From Actinomadura citrea (GTDB lineage: Bacteria; Actinomycetota; Actinomycetes; Streptosporangiales; Streptosporangiaceae), in NCBI RefSeq assembly GCF_013409045.1, contig NZ_JACCBT010000001.1, positions 8,658,669 through 8,722,668 of the forward strand: DNA of 64,000 bases. The letters are read 5' to 3'. A program made the translations under genes and the position numbers. Positions 50,639 through 58,956 of the stretch are shown here, piece after piece (within the stretch, counting starts at the first letter, position 1; every line of letters starts with the position of its first letter). A model generated the notes under the pieces. It did not search any database. It saw only the letters and a list, made by a program, of their open reading frames with translations, and had not been told where the DNA came from.

Positions 50639-51147
50639 AGAAGCTCTCTCATCCGGCGCAGGCCGCGGGCCGTGCGGGCCTTGACGGTGCCCAGCGGGAC
50701 GGACAGCCGGTCGGCGATCTCCGTCTGCGTCAGCTGCCCGAAGTGGGCCAGCACGATCGCCTGGCGCTGCGGCAGGGGCAGGACGGCAAGGGCGTCCCGG
50801 ACGTCGCAGGCGGTCTCCACGGACGGCGAGGCGTCGGGCGTCCGCGCGGCGGGCAGTTCCGCGTGGTCCTCCAGGGGCAGCGTCCTGCGGTAGTGGCGGG
50901 CCTCGGCGCGGAGCTGGTCGATGGCGCGCCTGCGGGCGATGGCGAGGACCCAGGGCTCCAGGGCGCGCGCCGGGTCGAAGCGGCGCCGCGACCGCCAGAC
51001 CTCCAGAAAGACCAGCTGGACGACGTCGTCCACGGCGTGCCGGGGCACGAGCCGGACGACGTGGCGGCGGACGAGCGGGCCGAGCACGGTGTAGCACTCG
51101 GCCAGCGCGGTCTCGTCCCCGCATGCGAGCCGCTCTCCCAGGTTCAT
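50635..51147 (-). CDS. ECF sigma factor (LitS-like)
   Basis: 170 residues. Region 2: Val-Asp-Asp-Val-Val-Gln-Leu-Val-Phe-Leu-Glu-Val-Trp-Arg. Region 4: Leu-Pro-Leu-Pro-Gln-Arg-Gln-Ala-Ile, Gln-Thr-Glu-Ile-Ala-Asp-Arg-Leu-Ser-Val-Pro-Leu-Gly-Thr-Val-Lys-Ala-Arg. No anti-sigma gene is adjacent. Position beside a LitR-type regulator, photolyase and crt genes matches LitS of the Streptomyces light-induced carotenoid locus. A 9-bp inverted repeat lies just upstream. Confidence 0.92.
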   Translation of the reverse strand: MNLGERLACGDETALAECYTVLGPLVRRHVVRLVPRHAVDDVVQLVFLEVWRSRRRFDPARALEPWVLAIARRRAIDQLRAEARHYRRTLPLEDHAELPAARTPDASPSVETACDVRDALAVLPLPQRQAIVLAHFGQLTQTEIADRLSVPLGTVKARTARGLRRMRELL

Positions 51148-51164
51148 GAGCTGGGCCTTTCCCG

Positions 51165-51202
51165 AGAGAATCGTTTCAAAACTTGTTCATAGTCGATTCT
51201 CT
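51165..51202. promoter_or_regulatory. Inverted repeat in the sigma-factor promoter region
   Basis: AGAGAATCG (51165-51173) and CGATTCTCT (51194-51202), a perfect 9-bp repeat with a 20-base spacer, 18-55 bases upstream of the sigma start. Arm spacing of about 29 bases suggests binding on one helix face or an mRNA leader stem. Confidence 0.6.
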
Positions 51203-51260
51203 GGGCAACGTCGGGCCCGACACGGCGATGGGGGACGCGGGCGCGCGGGTTCCGCGCGTA

Positions 51261-52193
51261 TCAGGGCGCCGCGGGGCCGTCCAAAATCTCGGTGACGGCT
51301 TGGGAAAGGCTTGTCACGAGGCGGACGGCGTCCGGCAGCCGGTCCCGCCTCCAGCCCGGCCCGCCGGCCAGGAGCCGCACCACGGGACGGGTGCCCGGGA
51401 GATCGGCCAGCCAGCCCGGGTCGCCGGTCTCGGCGATCTGCGACCAGACGAAGACGGTGCCCGGCCCCGTGCGCCGGATCGCGGCGGCGAGGGCGTTCGC
51501 GGGGACCCGCGCCCCCAGCAGGCTCGCCGCGGCGCCGCCCTGCGCCAGCGCGGCGGCCAGCGCGTACAGGGGCAGGCTGTGCTGCTCCTCCGGGGCGCAG
51601 GCGAGCAGGACGGGCCGGACGTTCACCGGCCGTGCGGGCGGCGGCACCTCCGCCAGGCAGCCGAGCACCACCGTGGACAGCAGGTGCTCCACCTCGACGC
51701 AGTCACCGCCCGCCGCGTGCTTGCGGCCGATACCGACCATGACCGGGACCATCAGGCCGTCCCAGGCCCGCACGACCCCGTCCCGCGCGATCGCGGTCCG
51801 GACGGCGTCGTTCATGGCGGGGACGTCCAGCGACATCGATGCGCGGGCCAGGCCGCGCACCTCGGCGGTGTCCGCTCCGGCGGGCGCCTCCCCGACGGGC
51901 ACGCGGTTGCCGCCGGCGCCGTGCCCGCGCGGCGGGCGGGGCGCGCCGGGCGGCTCGCGCAGCGCGGCGAGGGCGGCCTCGCCCGGCGGGGCGCCCGCGA
52001 GGATCAGCCGCTGCATGGCTTCGAGCCGCGCCACGTCCGCGGGCGTGTAGCGGCGGTGGCCGCCGGGGCTGCGGCCGCTCGGGCCGATGCCGTACCTGCG
52101 GTCCCACGTGCGCAGGGTGGCGGCCGCCAGGCCCAGGCGCCGCGCCACCGCGCCCACGCCCAGTCCCGGCCCCCGGTCCGTCTCCCCACGCAT
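51261..52193 (-). CDS. litR: LitR-type MerR regulator with B12-binding domain
   Basis: 310 residues. MerR HTH at 9-75 (Val-Gly-Ala-Val-Ala-Arg-Arg-Leu-Gly-Leu-Ala-Ala-Ala-Thr-Leu-Arg-Thr-Trp-Asp-Arg; Gly-Gly-His-Arg-Arg-Tyr). A cobalamin-binding module follows: Glu-Val-Glu-His-Leu-Leu-Ser (the EH of the Trp-x9-Glu-His motif) and Glu-Glu-Gln-His-Ser, the expected lower-ligand His. The Trp of Trp-x9-Glu-His is His here. Known LitR/CarH proteins repress carotenoid genes in the dark. ATG 52193 has GGGAGACC upstream. Confidence 0.9.
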   Translation of the reverse strand: MRGETDRGPGLGVGAVARRLGLAAATLRTWDRRYGIGPSGRSPGGHRRYTPADVARLEAMQRLILAGAPPGEAALAALREPPGAPRPPRGHGAGGNRVPVGEAPAGADTAEVRGLARASMSLDVPAMNDAVRTAIARDGVVRAWDGLMVPVMVGIGRKHAAGGDCVEVEHLLSTVVLGCLAEVPPPARPVNVRPVLLACAPEEQHSLPLYALAAALAQGGAAASLLGARVPANALAAAIRRTGPGTVFVWSQIAETGDPGWLADLPGTRPVVRLLAGGPGWRRDRLPDAVRLVTSLSQAVTEILDGPAAP

Positions 52194-52248
52194 GCGTTTC
52201 GGTCTCCCGTGCTGCTCCGACGGCACAGCGTACGGCGTCACCGATCTA

Positions 52249-52282
52249 CCGGTGCCACCGGTCGTCCGGTGCCACCGGTCGT
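52249..52282. promoter_or_regulatory. Tandem 17-bp repeat, candidate LitR operator
   Basis: CCGGTGCCACCGGTCGT occurs twice head to tail (52249-52265 and 52266-52282) with no mismatch, 56-89 bases upstream of litR. Each unit contains ACCGGT half-site-like palindromes. Direct repeats are the operator type used by LitR/CarH tetramers. The rest of 52194-52541 shows no gene. Confidence 0.7.
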
Positions 52283-52541
52283 ACGGGCTCCTTGACCGTG
52301 CGGTCCCACTGGTCTTCGCCGGAGCCGGTCCTTCCGGTTGCATCCCGGTGCCCTCTGACCTCAGGGAACACCCCCTGAAGACCGCCGCGAAACGCGACGT
52401 GCGGATGCCGCCGTAGCGGGAAGGCGGTCGACCCTGACGGCGCGCCGCTCCCTACGCGGCCCGGTGCGCCTTCGCCACCGCGCTGAACTGCGACATCGCC
52501 TACCGCAACCGTTCACGCCCCCGGCTCCGAAGACCCAGGTG

Positions 52542-53858
52542 ATGGACACCTCGTTGATGCTGTTCACCCGCGACCTCCGGGTACGCGACAACCCCGCTCT
52601 GGCCGCGGCCTGCGAGGCGGATCAGGTCGTCCCGGTCTTCGTCTTCGACGACGCGATCCTGGACGGCCCGTTCGGCGTGCCCAACCGCATCCGGTTCCTC
52701 CTCGACAGCCTCGCCGACCTGCGACGGTCGCTCGGCGAGCGGGGCGGCGACCTGGTGGTGCGGCGCGGCGACCCCGCCGAGGAGGTCGCCCGGCTGGCCC
52801 GGGAGACGGGCGCCGGCTCGCTGTTCCTCGCCGACGAGCGGTCGGCGTACGCGACCCGGCGCCTCGACCGCATCCGCGAAGCCGTGCGCGCGGACGGCCT
52901 CGACCTGGACGTGTCGGCGCACCCCGGCATCACCGTGGTCACGCCCGGCGAGCTCATTCCCACCAGCGGCGACCACTACAAGGTGTTCACCCCGTACTGG
53001 CGGGCCTGGGAGGCGGCCCGGTGGCGTCCGGCCGCGGACGCGCCCGAGAAGATCCGGTTGCCGTCCGGGGTGAAGCCGGGCGCGCTGCCGCGGCTCGCCG
53101 ACCTGATCTCCGGCTCCCCGTCCCCCGCGCTCGCGCCCGGCGGGGAGGGCGCGGGACGCGAGCGCATGAAGGCGTGGCTGCGCGAGGACGCCACCGCCTA
53201 CGACGACGTCCGCGACGATCTCGCCGCCGACCGCACGTCCCGGCTCAGCCCGTACGTGAAGTTCGGCTGCGTCTCGCCGCGGGAACTGGCGGAGGCCGCG
53301 CCGGACGCCTACCGGCGCCAGCTGGCGTGGCGGGACTTCCACCACCAGGTCGCCGCCGCCTTCCCCGAGCTCCCGCGGCGCGACTACCGATCGCGCGACC
53401 GGCGGTGGAAGGACGACGAGGACGCCTTCGCCGCGTGGTGCGAGGGCACGACGGGCGTCCCGATCGTGGACGCGGGGATGCGCCAGCTTCACCGCGAGGG
53501 GTTCATGCACAACCGCGCCCGGCTCATCACCGCCTCGTTCCTGACCCGCGACCTCGGCATCGACTGGCGCAGGGGCCTGGGCCACTTCAACGAGTGGCTC
53601 GTCGACGGCGACGTCGCCGACAACGCGGGGAACTGGCAGTGGGTCGCCGGAACCGGGAACAGCACCCGGCCCGACCAGGTGATGAACCCGTTCCGGCAGG
53701 CGTCGCGCTTCGACCCGCGCGGCGACTACGTCCGCCGGTACGTCCCCGAACTGGCCGGCGTCGAGGGGTCCGGCGTCCACCGGCCCTGGACGCTGGACGA
53801 GGACCGCAGGCGGTCCCTCGGCTACCCGCCGCCGATCATCGACCCCGACGACCGATGA
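52542..53858 (+). CDS. phr: Deoxyribodipyrimidine photolyase, class I
   Basis: 438 residues from ATG 52542. N-terminal antenna domain (Leu-Phe-Thr-Arg-Asp-Leu-Arg-Val-Arg-Asp-Asn-Pro) and FAD-binding domain with Thr-Ser-Arg-Leu-Ser-Pro-Tyr-Val-Lys-Phe-Gly, Trp-Arg-Asp-Phe-His-His-Gln, His-Asn-Arg-Ala-Arg-Leu, Asp-Gly-Asp-Val-Ala-Asp-Asn-Ala-Gly-Asn-Trp-Gln-Trp and Gly-Thr-Gly. Repairs cyclobutane pyrimidine dimers with blue light. It is rightward, divergent from litR, and heads the photoprotective gene row. The start lacks a strong Shine-Dalgarno. Confidence 0.95.
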   Translation: MDTSLMLFTRDLRVRDNPALAAACEADQVVPVFVFDDAILDGPFGVPNRIRFLLDSLADLRRSLGERGGDLVVRRGDPAEEVARLARETGAGSLFLADERSAYATRRLDRIREAVRADGLDLDVSAHPGITVVTPGELIPTSGDHYKVFTPYWRAWEAARWRPAADAPEKIRLPSGVKPGALPRLADLISGSPSPALAPGGEGAGRERMKAWLREDATAYDDVRDDLAADRTSRLSPYVKFGCVSPRELAEAAPDAYRRQLAWRDFHHQVAAAFPELPRRDYRSRDRRWKDDEDAFAAWCEGTTGVPIVDAGMRQLHREGFMHNRARLITASFLTRDLGIDWRRGLGHFNEWLVDGDVADNAGNWQWVAGTGNSTRPDQVMNPFRQASRFDPRGDYVRRYVPELAGVEGSGVHRPWTLDEDRRRSLGYPPPIIDPDDR

Positions 53859-53907
53859 CCCCCGCAGCGGGCGGGCCCGCCCGGCGGACGACGACCGAGG
53901 GAGACGT

Positions 53908-55434
53908 ATGGACACCGGGAACGGGCGAACGGACACCGGTGAAGGGCGGACCTGCCTCGTCACGGGGGCGAGCGGTTATATCGGAGGCCGCCTCGTGCCG
54001 GAACTCCTGGCGGCCGGCCACCGGGTGCGGTGCATGGCGCGCTCGGCCCGGCGGCTGCGCGACCTGCCGTGGGCGGACCGGGTCGAGATCGTGGAGGCCG
54101 ACGCGACCGACCCCGAGTCGTCCCGGCGGGCCCTGGAGGGCGCGGACGTCGCCTACTACCTGATCCACGCGATCGGCGGCAACGGCGGATTCGCCGAGAC
54201 CGACCGCCGGGCGGCCCGCACGTTCTCCGGCGCGGCGCGGGAGGCGGGGGTCGGGCGGCTGGTCTACCTCGGCGGGATGGAGCCGGAGGGGGAACTGTCG
54301 CCGCACCTGCGGTCCCGCGCCGAGGTCGGCCGCATCCTGCTGGACAGCGGGGTGCCGACCGCGTGGCTGCGCGCCGCGGTGATCATCGGTTCGGGCTCGG
54401 CGTCGTTCGAGATGCTGCGGTACCTGACCGAGCGGCTGCCGGTGATGGTCACGCCGCGCTGGGTGCGCACCCGCATCCAGCCGATCGCGATCCGGGACGT
54501 CCTGTACTACCTGGTGGCGGCCGCGGACCTGCCCGCGGACGTGAACCGCGGCTTCGACATCGGCGGACCGGACGTGCTCACCTACGTCGACATGATCCGC
54601 GGCTACGCCCGCGCGGCCGGGCTCAAGCAGCGGATCATCCTGCCGGTCCCGGTGCTGAGCCCGCGGCTGTCGAGCCTGTGGGTCGGGGGCATCACGCCCG
54701 TTCCCGGCGCGCTGGCGCGGCCGCTGGTGGAGTCGCTGCGCAACGAGGTGGTGTGCAGGGAGAACGACCTCGCCGAGTACGTGCCGCCACCGCCCGGTGG
54801 GGCGGTCGGGTTCGAGCGCTCGGTCGAACTGGCGCTGCGCCGCGTCCGGGAGGCGGACGTCGCCACCCGCTGGTCGTCGGCGAGCACGCCCGGCGCGCCC
54901 AGCGACCCGCTGCCGACGGACCCGGACTGGGCGGGCGGCAGCCTCTACACCGACGAGCAGGTCCGCCGGACGGACGCGCCGCCCGAGCGGCTGTGGGGGG
55001 TCGTCGAGGGGATCGGCGGGGACCGCGGCTGGTACTCCTTCCCCGTCGCCTGGCAGGCCCGGGGCGTCCTCGACCGGCTGGTCGGCGGGGTCGGGCTGCG
55101 GCGCGGCCGCCGCGACCCGCGCCGGCTGCGGATCGGGGAGGCGGTGGACTTCTGGCGCGTGGAGGAGATCGAGCCGGGACGGCTGCTGCGGCTGCGGGCC
55201 GAGATGCGGCTGCCGGGACTGGCCTGGCTGGAGTTCGTCGTGCGCAGCGACGGCTCCCGGACGTCCCTCACGCAGCGGGCCCTGTTCCATCCCCGGGGCC
55301 TCGCCGGGCACGCGTACTGGTGGGCGTTCCGCCCGTTGCACGACCGGATCTTCGGGGGGATGTGCTCGGGCATCGTCCGCGCGGCCGAGCGGCGCGGGGC
55401 GCCGAAGCAGCGCGCGACGGTACGGGCCCGCTGA
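53908..55434 (+). CDS. NAD(P)-binding SDR fused to DUF2867
   Basis: 508 residues. Residues about 14-300 are an NAD(P)-binding epimerase-like domain: Leu-Val-Thr-Gly-Ala-Ser-Gly-Tyr-Ile-Gly-Gly-Arg-Leu, Tyr-Leu-Ile-His-Ala-Ile-Gly. Residues about 340-500 are DUF2867 (Trp-Gly-Val-Val-Glu-Gly-Ile-Gly-Gly-Asp-Arg-Gly-Trp-Tyr; Leu-Arg-Ala-Glu-Met-Arg-Leu-Pro-Gly). GAGGGAGA precedes ATG. The same gene is linked to photolyase/lit regions in other actinomycetes. Substrate unknown. Confidence 0.9.
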   Translation: MDTGNGRTDTGEGRTCLVTGASGYIGGRLVPELLAAGHRVRCMARSARRLRDLPWADRVEIVEADATDPESSRRALEGADVAYYLIHAIGGNGGFAETDRRAARTFSGAAREAGVGRLVYLGGMEPEGELSPHLRSRAEVGRILLDSGVPTAWLRAAVIIGSGSASFEMLRYLTERLPVMVTPRWVRTRIQPIAIRDVLYYLVAAADLPADVNRGFDIGGPDVLTYVDMIRGYARAAGLKQRIILPVPVLSPRLSSLWVGGITPVPGALARPLVESLRNEVVCRENDLAEYVPPPPGGAVGFERSVELALRRVREADVATRWSSASTPGAPSDPLPTDPDWAGGSLYTDEQVRRTDAPPERLWGVVEGIGGDRGWYSFPVAWQARGVLDRLVGGVGLRRGRRDPRRLRIGEAVDFWRVEEIEPGRLLRLRAEMRLPGLAWLEFVVRSDGSRTSLTQRALFHPRGLAGHAYWWAFRPLHDRIFGGMCSGIVRAAERRGAPKQRATVRAR

Positions 55435-55493
55435 CGCTCCGCCGAGCGTGACCTACGGCCCGTGGTGATGCAACCGACCGGGCGTCGCGTCCC

Positions 55494-55526
55494 GAAGAAC
55501 TGTGCAGACCTGAAGAACCGTGCAGA
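55494..55526 (+). promoter_or_regulatory. Direct repeats upstream of crtI
   Basis: GAAGAACTGTGCAGA (55494-55508) and GAAGAACCGTGCAGA (55512-55526), an 18-base period with one mismatch, about 120-150 bases before crtI. Position suits a regulator or sigma-factor site controlling the crt row. Confidence 0.5.
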
Positions 55527-55644
55527 ACCCACTCGGGACGACGATGGAGGAAAAAGGTGCGAACCCGACATCGTGCGGCACGCCGGGCGAGCCGTCGCGG
55601 GCGGTGCCGATGACGCGGGCCGGGCTGACGAGAGGGCGGGGCTG

Positions 55645-57114
55645 ATGGGAGGGCGGGGCCCGGTCGTCGTGATCGGGGCGGGTCTCGGCGGCCTGTCCGC
55701 CGCGATCCATCTGGCGGCGCGGGGCCGCGAGGTGGTGCTGGTCGAGGCCCGGGACGTGCCGGGCGGCTGCTGCGGGACCGTCCGTACCGGGGGGTACCGG
55801 TTCGACACCGGACCTTCGGTGCTGACCATGCCGGAGGTGCTCGCCGAGACGTTCGGCGCGGCGGGCGCCGACCTCGAGAGCGTTCTCCCGCTGCGGCGCC
55901 TGGACCCGTTCTACCGGCTGGCGTTCCACGACGGCTCCCGGCTGGACGTGGTGGGCGGCGCCGAGCGGATGGCCGCGGGCGTCCGGGAGCTGTGCGGCCC
56001 GGCGGAGGCGGCGCGCTACCTGCGGTTCCGGCGGCGGCTCGGGGAGATGTTCGAGGGGGAATGGTCGTCGTTCATCGACGCGGACATGACCCGGCTGCGC
56101 GGCATGGCGCGCCCCCACGCGCTGCTCAGGCTGGCGGCGGCGGGCGGATTCCGGCGCCTGGACCGCTTCGTCGCCGGTCACCTGACGGACGAACGGCTCG
56201 TCAGGGCCCACACCTTCCAGGCGCTGTACGTGGGGCTGCCTCCTCACAAGGCGCTGGCGATCTACGCCGTCGTCGCGCACATGGACACCGTCGGCGGTGT
56301 CTACTTCCCGTCCCGGGGCGGCATGCACGCCGTCCCGCAGGCGCTGGCGGCCGTCGCGGAGAAGGCCGGCGCCTCGATCAGGTACGGCGTCCGCGCCGAA
56401 CGGGTCGAGACCGGCACGGACGGTGTGACGGCGGTCCGGCTGGACACCGGCGAGCGGCTGCCCGCGAGCAGCGTCGTCGTCGCCTGCGACCTGCCGCGGG
56501 CGCACGCCGGACTGCTCCCGGACGGGGCCGGCGACTGGCGGCTGCGCAGGCCGCGGTACTCGCCGTCCTGCCTGGTCCTGCATTTCGGGCTGGACCGGCG
56601 GCTGCCCGGTCAGTCCCATCACACCCTGCACTTCGGCCGCGAGTGGGGCACCGTCTTCTCCGCCCTGGCGGCCGGACGCCCCCAGCCGGACCCGAGCCTC
56701 CTCGTGACCTATCCCGAATCGGACGACACCGCCGCGCCCGCCGGGCACTCGACGTTGAGCGTCCTGGAACCCGCGCCCAACCTGGCGGGCGGGGCCGACT
56801 GGGACCGCCTCGCCCCGCAGCTGGAAGACCGCCTGCTGGGCCGTCTGGCCGACCTCGGGTACGGCGACCTGTCGGCGGCGCCCAGGGAGACCTTCGACCC
56901 GCCGACGTGGGCGCGCCTCGGCCACTCGGCGGGCACGCCCTTCGCCCTCGACCACCGTTTCCGGCAGACGGCGTGGTTCCGCCCGTCGGGCCGGAGCCGC
57001 CGCGTCGCGGGGCTGCACTTCGCCGGGATGTACACCGCGCCCGGCGTGGGGGTCCCACCGGCACTGATCTCCGGGAGGCTGGCCGCCGCCCGGATCATGG
57101 AGGGCGCCCGATGA
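55645..57114 (+). CDS. crtI: Phytoene desaturase CrtI
   Basis: 489 residues from ATG 55645. The N-terminal FAD motif Val-Val-Ile-Gly-Ala-Gly-Leu-Gly-Gly-Leu-Ser-Ala and the desaturase signature near the C-terminus (Gly-Leu-His-Phe-Ala-Gly-Met-Tyr-Thr-Ala-Pro-Gly-Val-Gly-Val-Pro) are clear. Other conserved stretches are Tyr-Arg-Phe-Asp-Thr-Gly-Pro-Ser-Val and Pro-Ser-Arg-Gly-Gly-Met-His-Ala-Val. It desaturates phytoene, probably to lycopene. The stop overlaps crtB by ATGA. Confidence 0.94.
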   Translation: MGGRGPVVVIGAGLGGLSAAIHLAARGREVVLVEARDVPGGCCGTVRTGGYRFDTGPSVLTMPEVLAETFGAAGADLESVLPLRRLDPFYRLAFHDGSRLDVVGGAERMAAGVRELCGPAEAARYLRFRRRLGEMFEGEWSSFIDADMTRLRGMARPHALLRLAAAGGFRRLDRFVAGHLTDERLVRAHTFQALYVGLPPHKALAIYAVVAHMDTVGGVYFPSRGGMHAVPQALAAVAEKAGASIRYGVRAERVETGTDGVTAVRLDTGERLPASSVVVACDLPRAHAGLLPDGAGDWRLRRPRYSPSCLVLHFGLDRRLPGQSHHTLHFGREWGTVFSALAAGRPQPDPSLLVTYPESDDTAAPAGHSTLSVLEPAPNLAGGADWDRLAPQLEDRLLGRLADLGYGDLSAAPRETFDPPTWARLGHSAGTPFALDHRFRQTAWFRPSGRSRRVAGLHFAGMYTAPGVGVPPALISGRLAAARIMEGAR

Positions 57115-58016
57115 CGCTGACCGCGAGCTACGAGCACTGCCGCCGCCTCAACGCCCGGCACGGGCGCTCCTTCTACCTGGCGACGCTGCTGCTGCCCGCG
57201 TGGAAACGCCGGCACGTGCACGCCCTGTACGGGTTCGCCCGCCACGTGGACGACATCGTCGACGAGTACGAGGCCACCGGCGCGGAAGGCCGGGCCGCGG
57301 CGCTGGACCAGGTCAAGGGACGGCTCGACGCGGCACTGGCGGGCGAGCACGTCCGCGACCCGGTCCTGCCCGCGTTCGTGCACACCGTGCGCTCGTTCGA
57401 TGTCGAGCGCGAGGACATCGACGCGTTCCTGGAGTCGATGCGCGCCGACCTGACCGTCACCCGGTACGCGACCTACGACGACCTGCTGGCCTACATGGAG
57501 GGGTCGGCCGCGGCCATCGGCCTGATGATGCTGCCCGTCCTGGAGACCCTGCCCGGCGCCGGGCGGACCGCGCGCGAGCCCGCCCGGGAGCTCGGCCGGG
57601 CGTTCCAGCTGACCAACTTCCTGCGCGACGTGGCCGAGGACCTGGGCCGCGGCCGCGTGTACCTCCCGACGAACGACCTGAAGAGGTTCGGCGTGACCGA
57701 GGACGACCTGGCCTCCGGCACGTGCACGCCCGGCATCCGCGAGCTGGTGGCCTTCGAGGCCGGCCGCGCGCGGGAGCACTACGGCCGTGCGCTGGAGGGG
57801 GTGAAGCTGCTGGTGCCGTCCTCGCGCCCCTGCATCCGCGCGGCGCACGAGCTGTACGGCGGGATCCTGGACGAGATCGAGGCTGCCGGCCACGACGTGC
57901 TGGCCGCGCGGGCGCGGGTGCCCCGCCACCGCCGCGCCGTGATCTACGCGCGGCACCTGCTGGCGGCGTCGGCCGCGGGCCGGGCCGAGCGGCGTGTCCC
58001 CGCCGGGATGGCCTGA
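57111..58016 (+). CDS. crtB: Phytoene synthase CrtB
   Basis: 301 residues. Both Asp-rich Mg-binding motifs are present: Asp-Asp-Ile-Val-Asp-Glu (about 55-60) and Asp-Val-Ala-Glu-Asp (about 179-183), plus Phe-Gln-Leu-Thr-Asn-Phe-Leu-Arg-Asp. It condenses two GGPP to phytoene. ATG 57111 overlaps the crtI stop. No GGPP synthase gene (crtE) occurs in the window. Confidence 0.95.
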   Translation: MTLTASYEHCRRLNARHGRSFYLATLLLPAWKRRHVHALYGFARHVDDIVDEYEATGAEGRAAALDQVKGRLDAALAGEHVRDPVLPAFVHTVRSFDVEREDIDAFLESMRADLTVTRYATYDDLLAYMEGSAAAIGLMMLPVLETLPGAGRTAREPARELGRAFQLTNFLRDVAEDLGRGRVYLPTNDLKRFGVTEDDLASGTCTPGIRELVAFEAGRAREHYGRALEGVKLLVPSSRPCIRAAHELYGGILDEIEAAGHDVLAARARVPRHRRAVIYARHLLAASAAGRAERRVPAGMA

Positions 58017-58017
58017 C

Positions 58018-58956
58018 ATGGGAGAAACGGGCGGCGCGGCGCGGGTCGTGCTGGACGCGATGGGCGGCGACCACGGGCCCGCCGAGACGGTGCCGGGCGC
58101 GCTGGCGGCGCACCGCGCGCACGGGGTCCCCGTCCTCCTGGTGGGACGGGCCGACGAGATCGACGAGGAGCTGCGGCGGCACGGCGGCGTCGGCGAGCTG
58201 GAGGTGCAGCACGCCGACGACGTCATCCCCATGGCCGAGCGGGGCTCGAACGCCGCGTTCCAGTCCAAGTCCAGCCTGATGGTGGGCTGCGAGCTGGCGC
58301 GACGCGGAGGGGCGGCGTTCGTGTCGGCCGGGTCCACCGGCGCGGTGGTGACCTGCGCCGTCCGCGCCCTCGGGCGGCGCGAGGGCGTGCTGCGCCCGGC
58401 GCTGGCCGTGGCACTGCCCGCCATGTCGGGCTTCACCGTCCTGGTCGACGCGGGCGGCACCGCCGACCCGTCGGCGGAGATGGTGGCTCAGTTCGCGGCG
58501 CTCGGCACCGAGTACGCGCGGAGCGTCCTGGGCGTGGCCGATCCTTCGGTGGGGCTGCTGTCCATCGCGGCGGAGCCGGGCAAGGGGAACCGGCTCGTCC
58601 GGGACGCGGCGCTGCTGCTGCCGGACATGCCGGTGCGCTTCCACGGCAACGTCGAGGGCCACGACGTGCTGGCCGGAACCGTCGATGTGGTCGTGACCGA
58701 CGGGTTCACCGGGAACGTCGTACTGAAGAGCATCGAAGGCTGCGTCCGCACGACGCTCGGCCTCGTCGCCCGTGCCGGAACCGTCGACGCCGGGCCGCTG
58801 GAGGCGGTCGCGCGCCTGTACGCGGCCGACACCCACGGGGGCGCCGCGCTGCTGGGCCTGACCGGAACGGTCGTCGTCGCGCACGGCTCGTCGAGCGCGG
58901 CCGCCGTCGCCCGTGCCTGCGTGGTGGCACGCGACCTGGCCGCGGAGGGTCAGTGA
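58018..58956 (+). CDS. PlsX paralogue in the carotenoid locus
   Basis: 312 residues. The PlsX fold is clear: Val-Val-Leu-Asp-Ala-Met-Gly-Gly-Asp-His-Gly-Pro near the start, Arg-Gly-Ser-Asn-Ala-Ala-Phe-Gln-Ser, Ser-Ala-Gly-Ser-Thr-Gly-Ala, and Val-Val-Thr-Asp-Gly-Phe-Thr-Gly-Asn-Val. Family enzymes convert acyl-ACP to acyl-phosphate. It starts two bases after the crtB stop and ends inside the convergent crtA gene (7-bp overlap). Genome-essential plsX normally sits with rpmF/fab genes, so this is likely a second copy serving pigment acylation (inference). Confidence 0.9.
   Translation: MGETGGAARVVLDAMGGDHGPAETVPGALAAHRAHGVPVLLVGRADEIDEELRRHGGVGELEVQHADDVIPMAERGSNAAFQSKSSLMVGCELARRGGAAFVSAGSTGAVVTCAVRALGRREGVLRPALAVALPAMSGFTVLVDAGGTADPSAEMVAQFAALGTEYARSVLGVADPSVGLLSIAAEPGKGNRLVRDAALLLPDMPVRFHGNVEGHDVLAGTVDVVVTDGFTGNVVLKSIEGCVRTTLGLVARAGTVDAGPLEAVARLYAADTHGGAALLGLTGTVVVAHGSSSAAAVARACVVARDLAAEGQ

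Noticed and set aside
51840..55530. A shared ECF promoter motif (GAACTG) before photolyase and crtI
   Set aside because: GAACTG occurs in both, but no matching -10 at constant spacing was found, so it is not reported as a LitS promoter.
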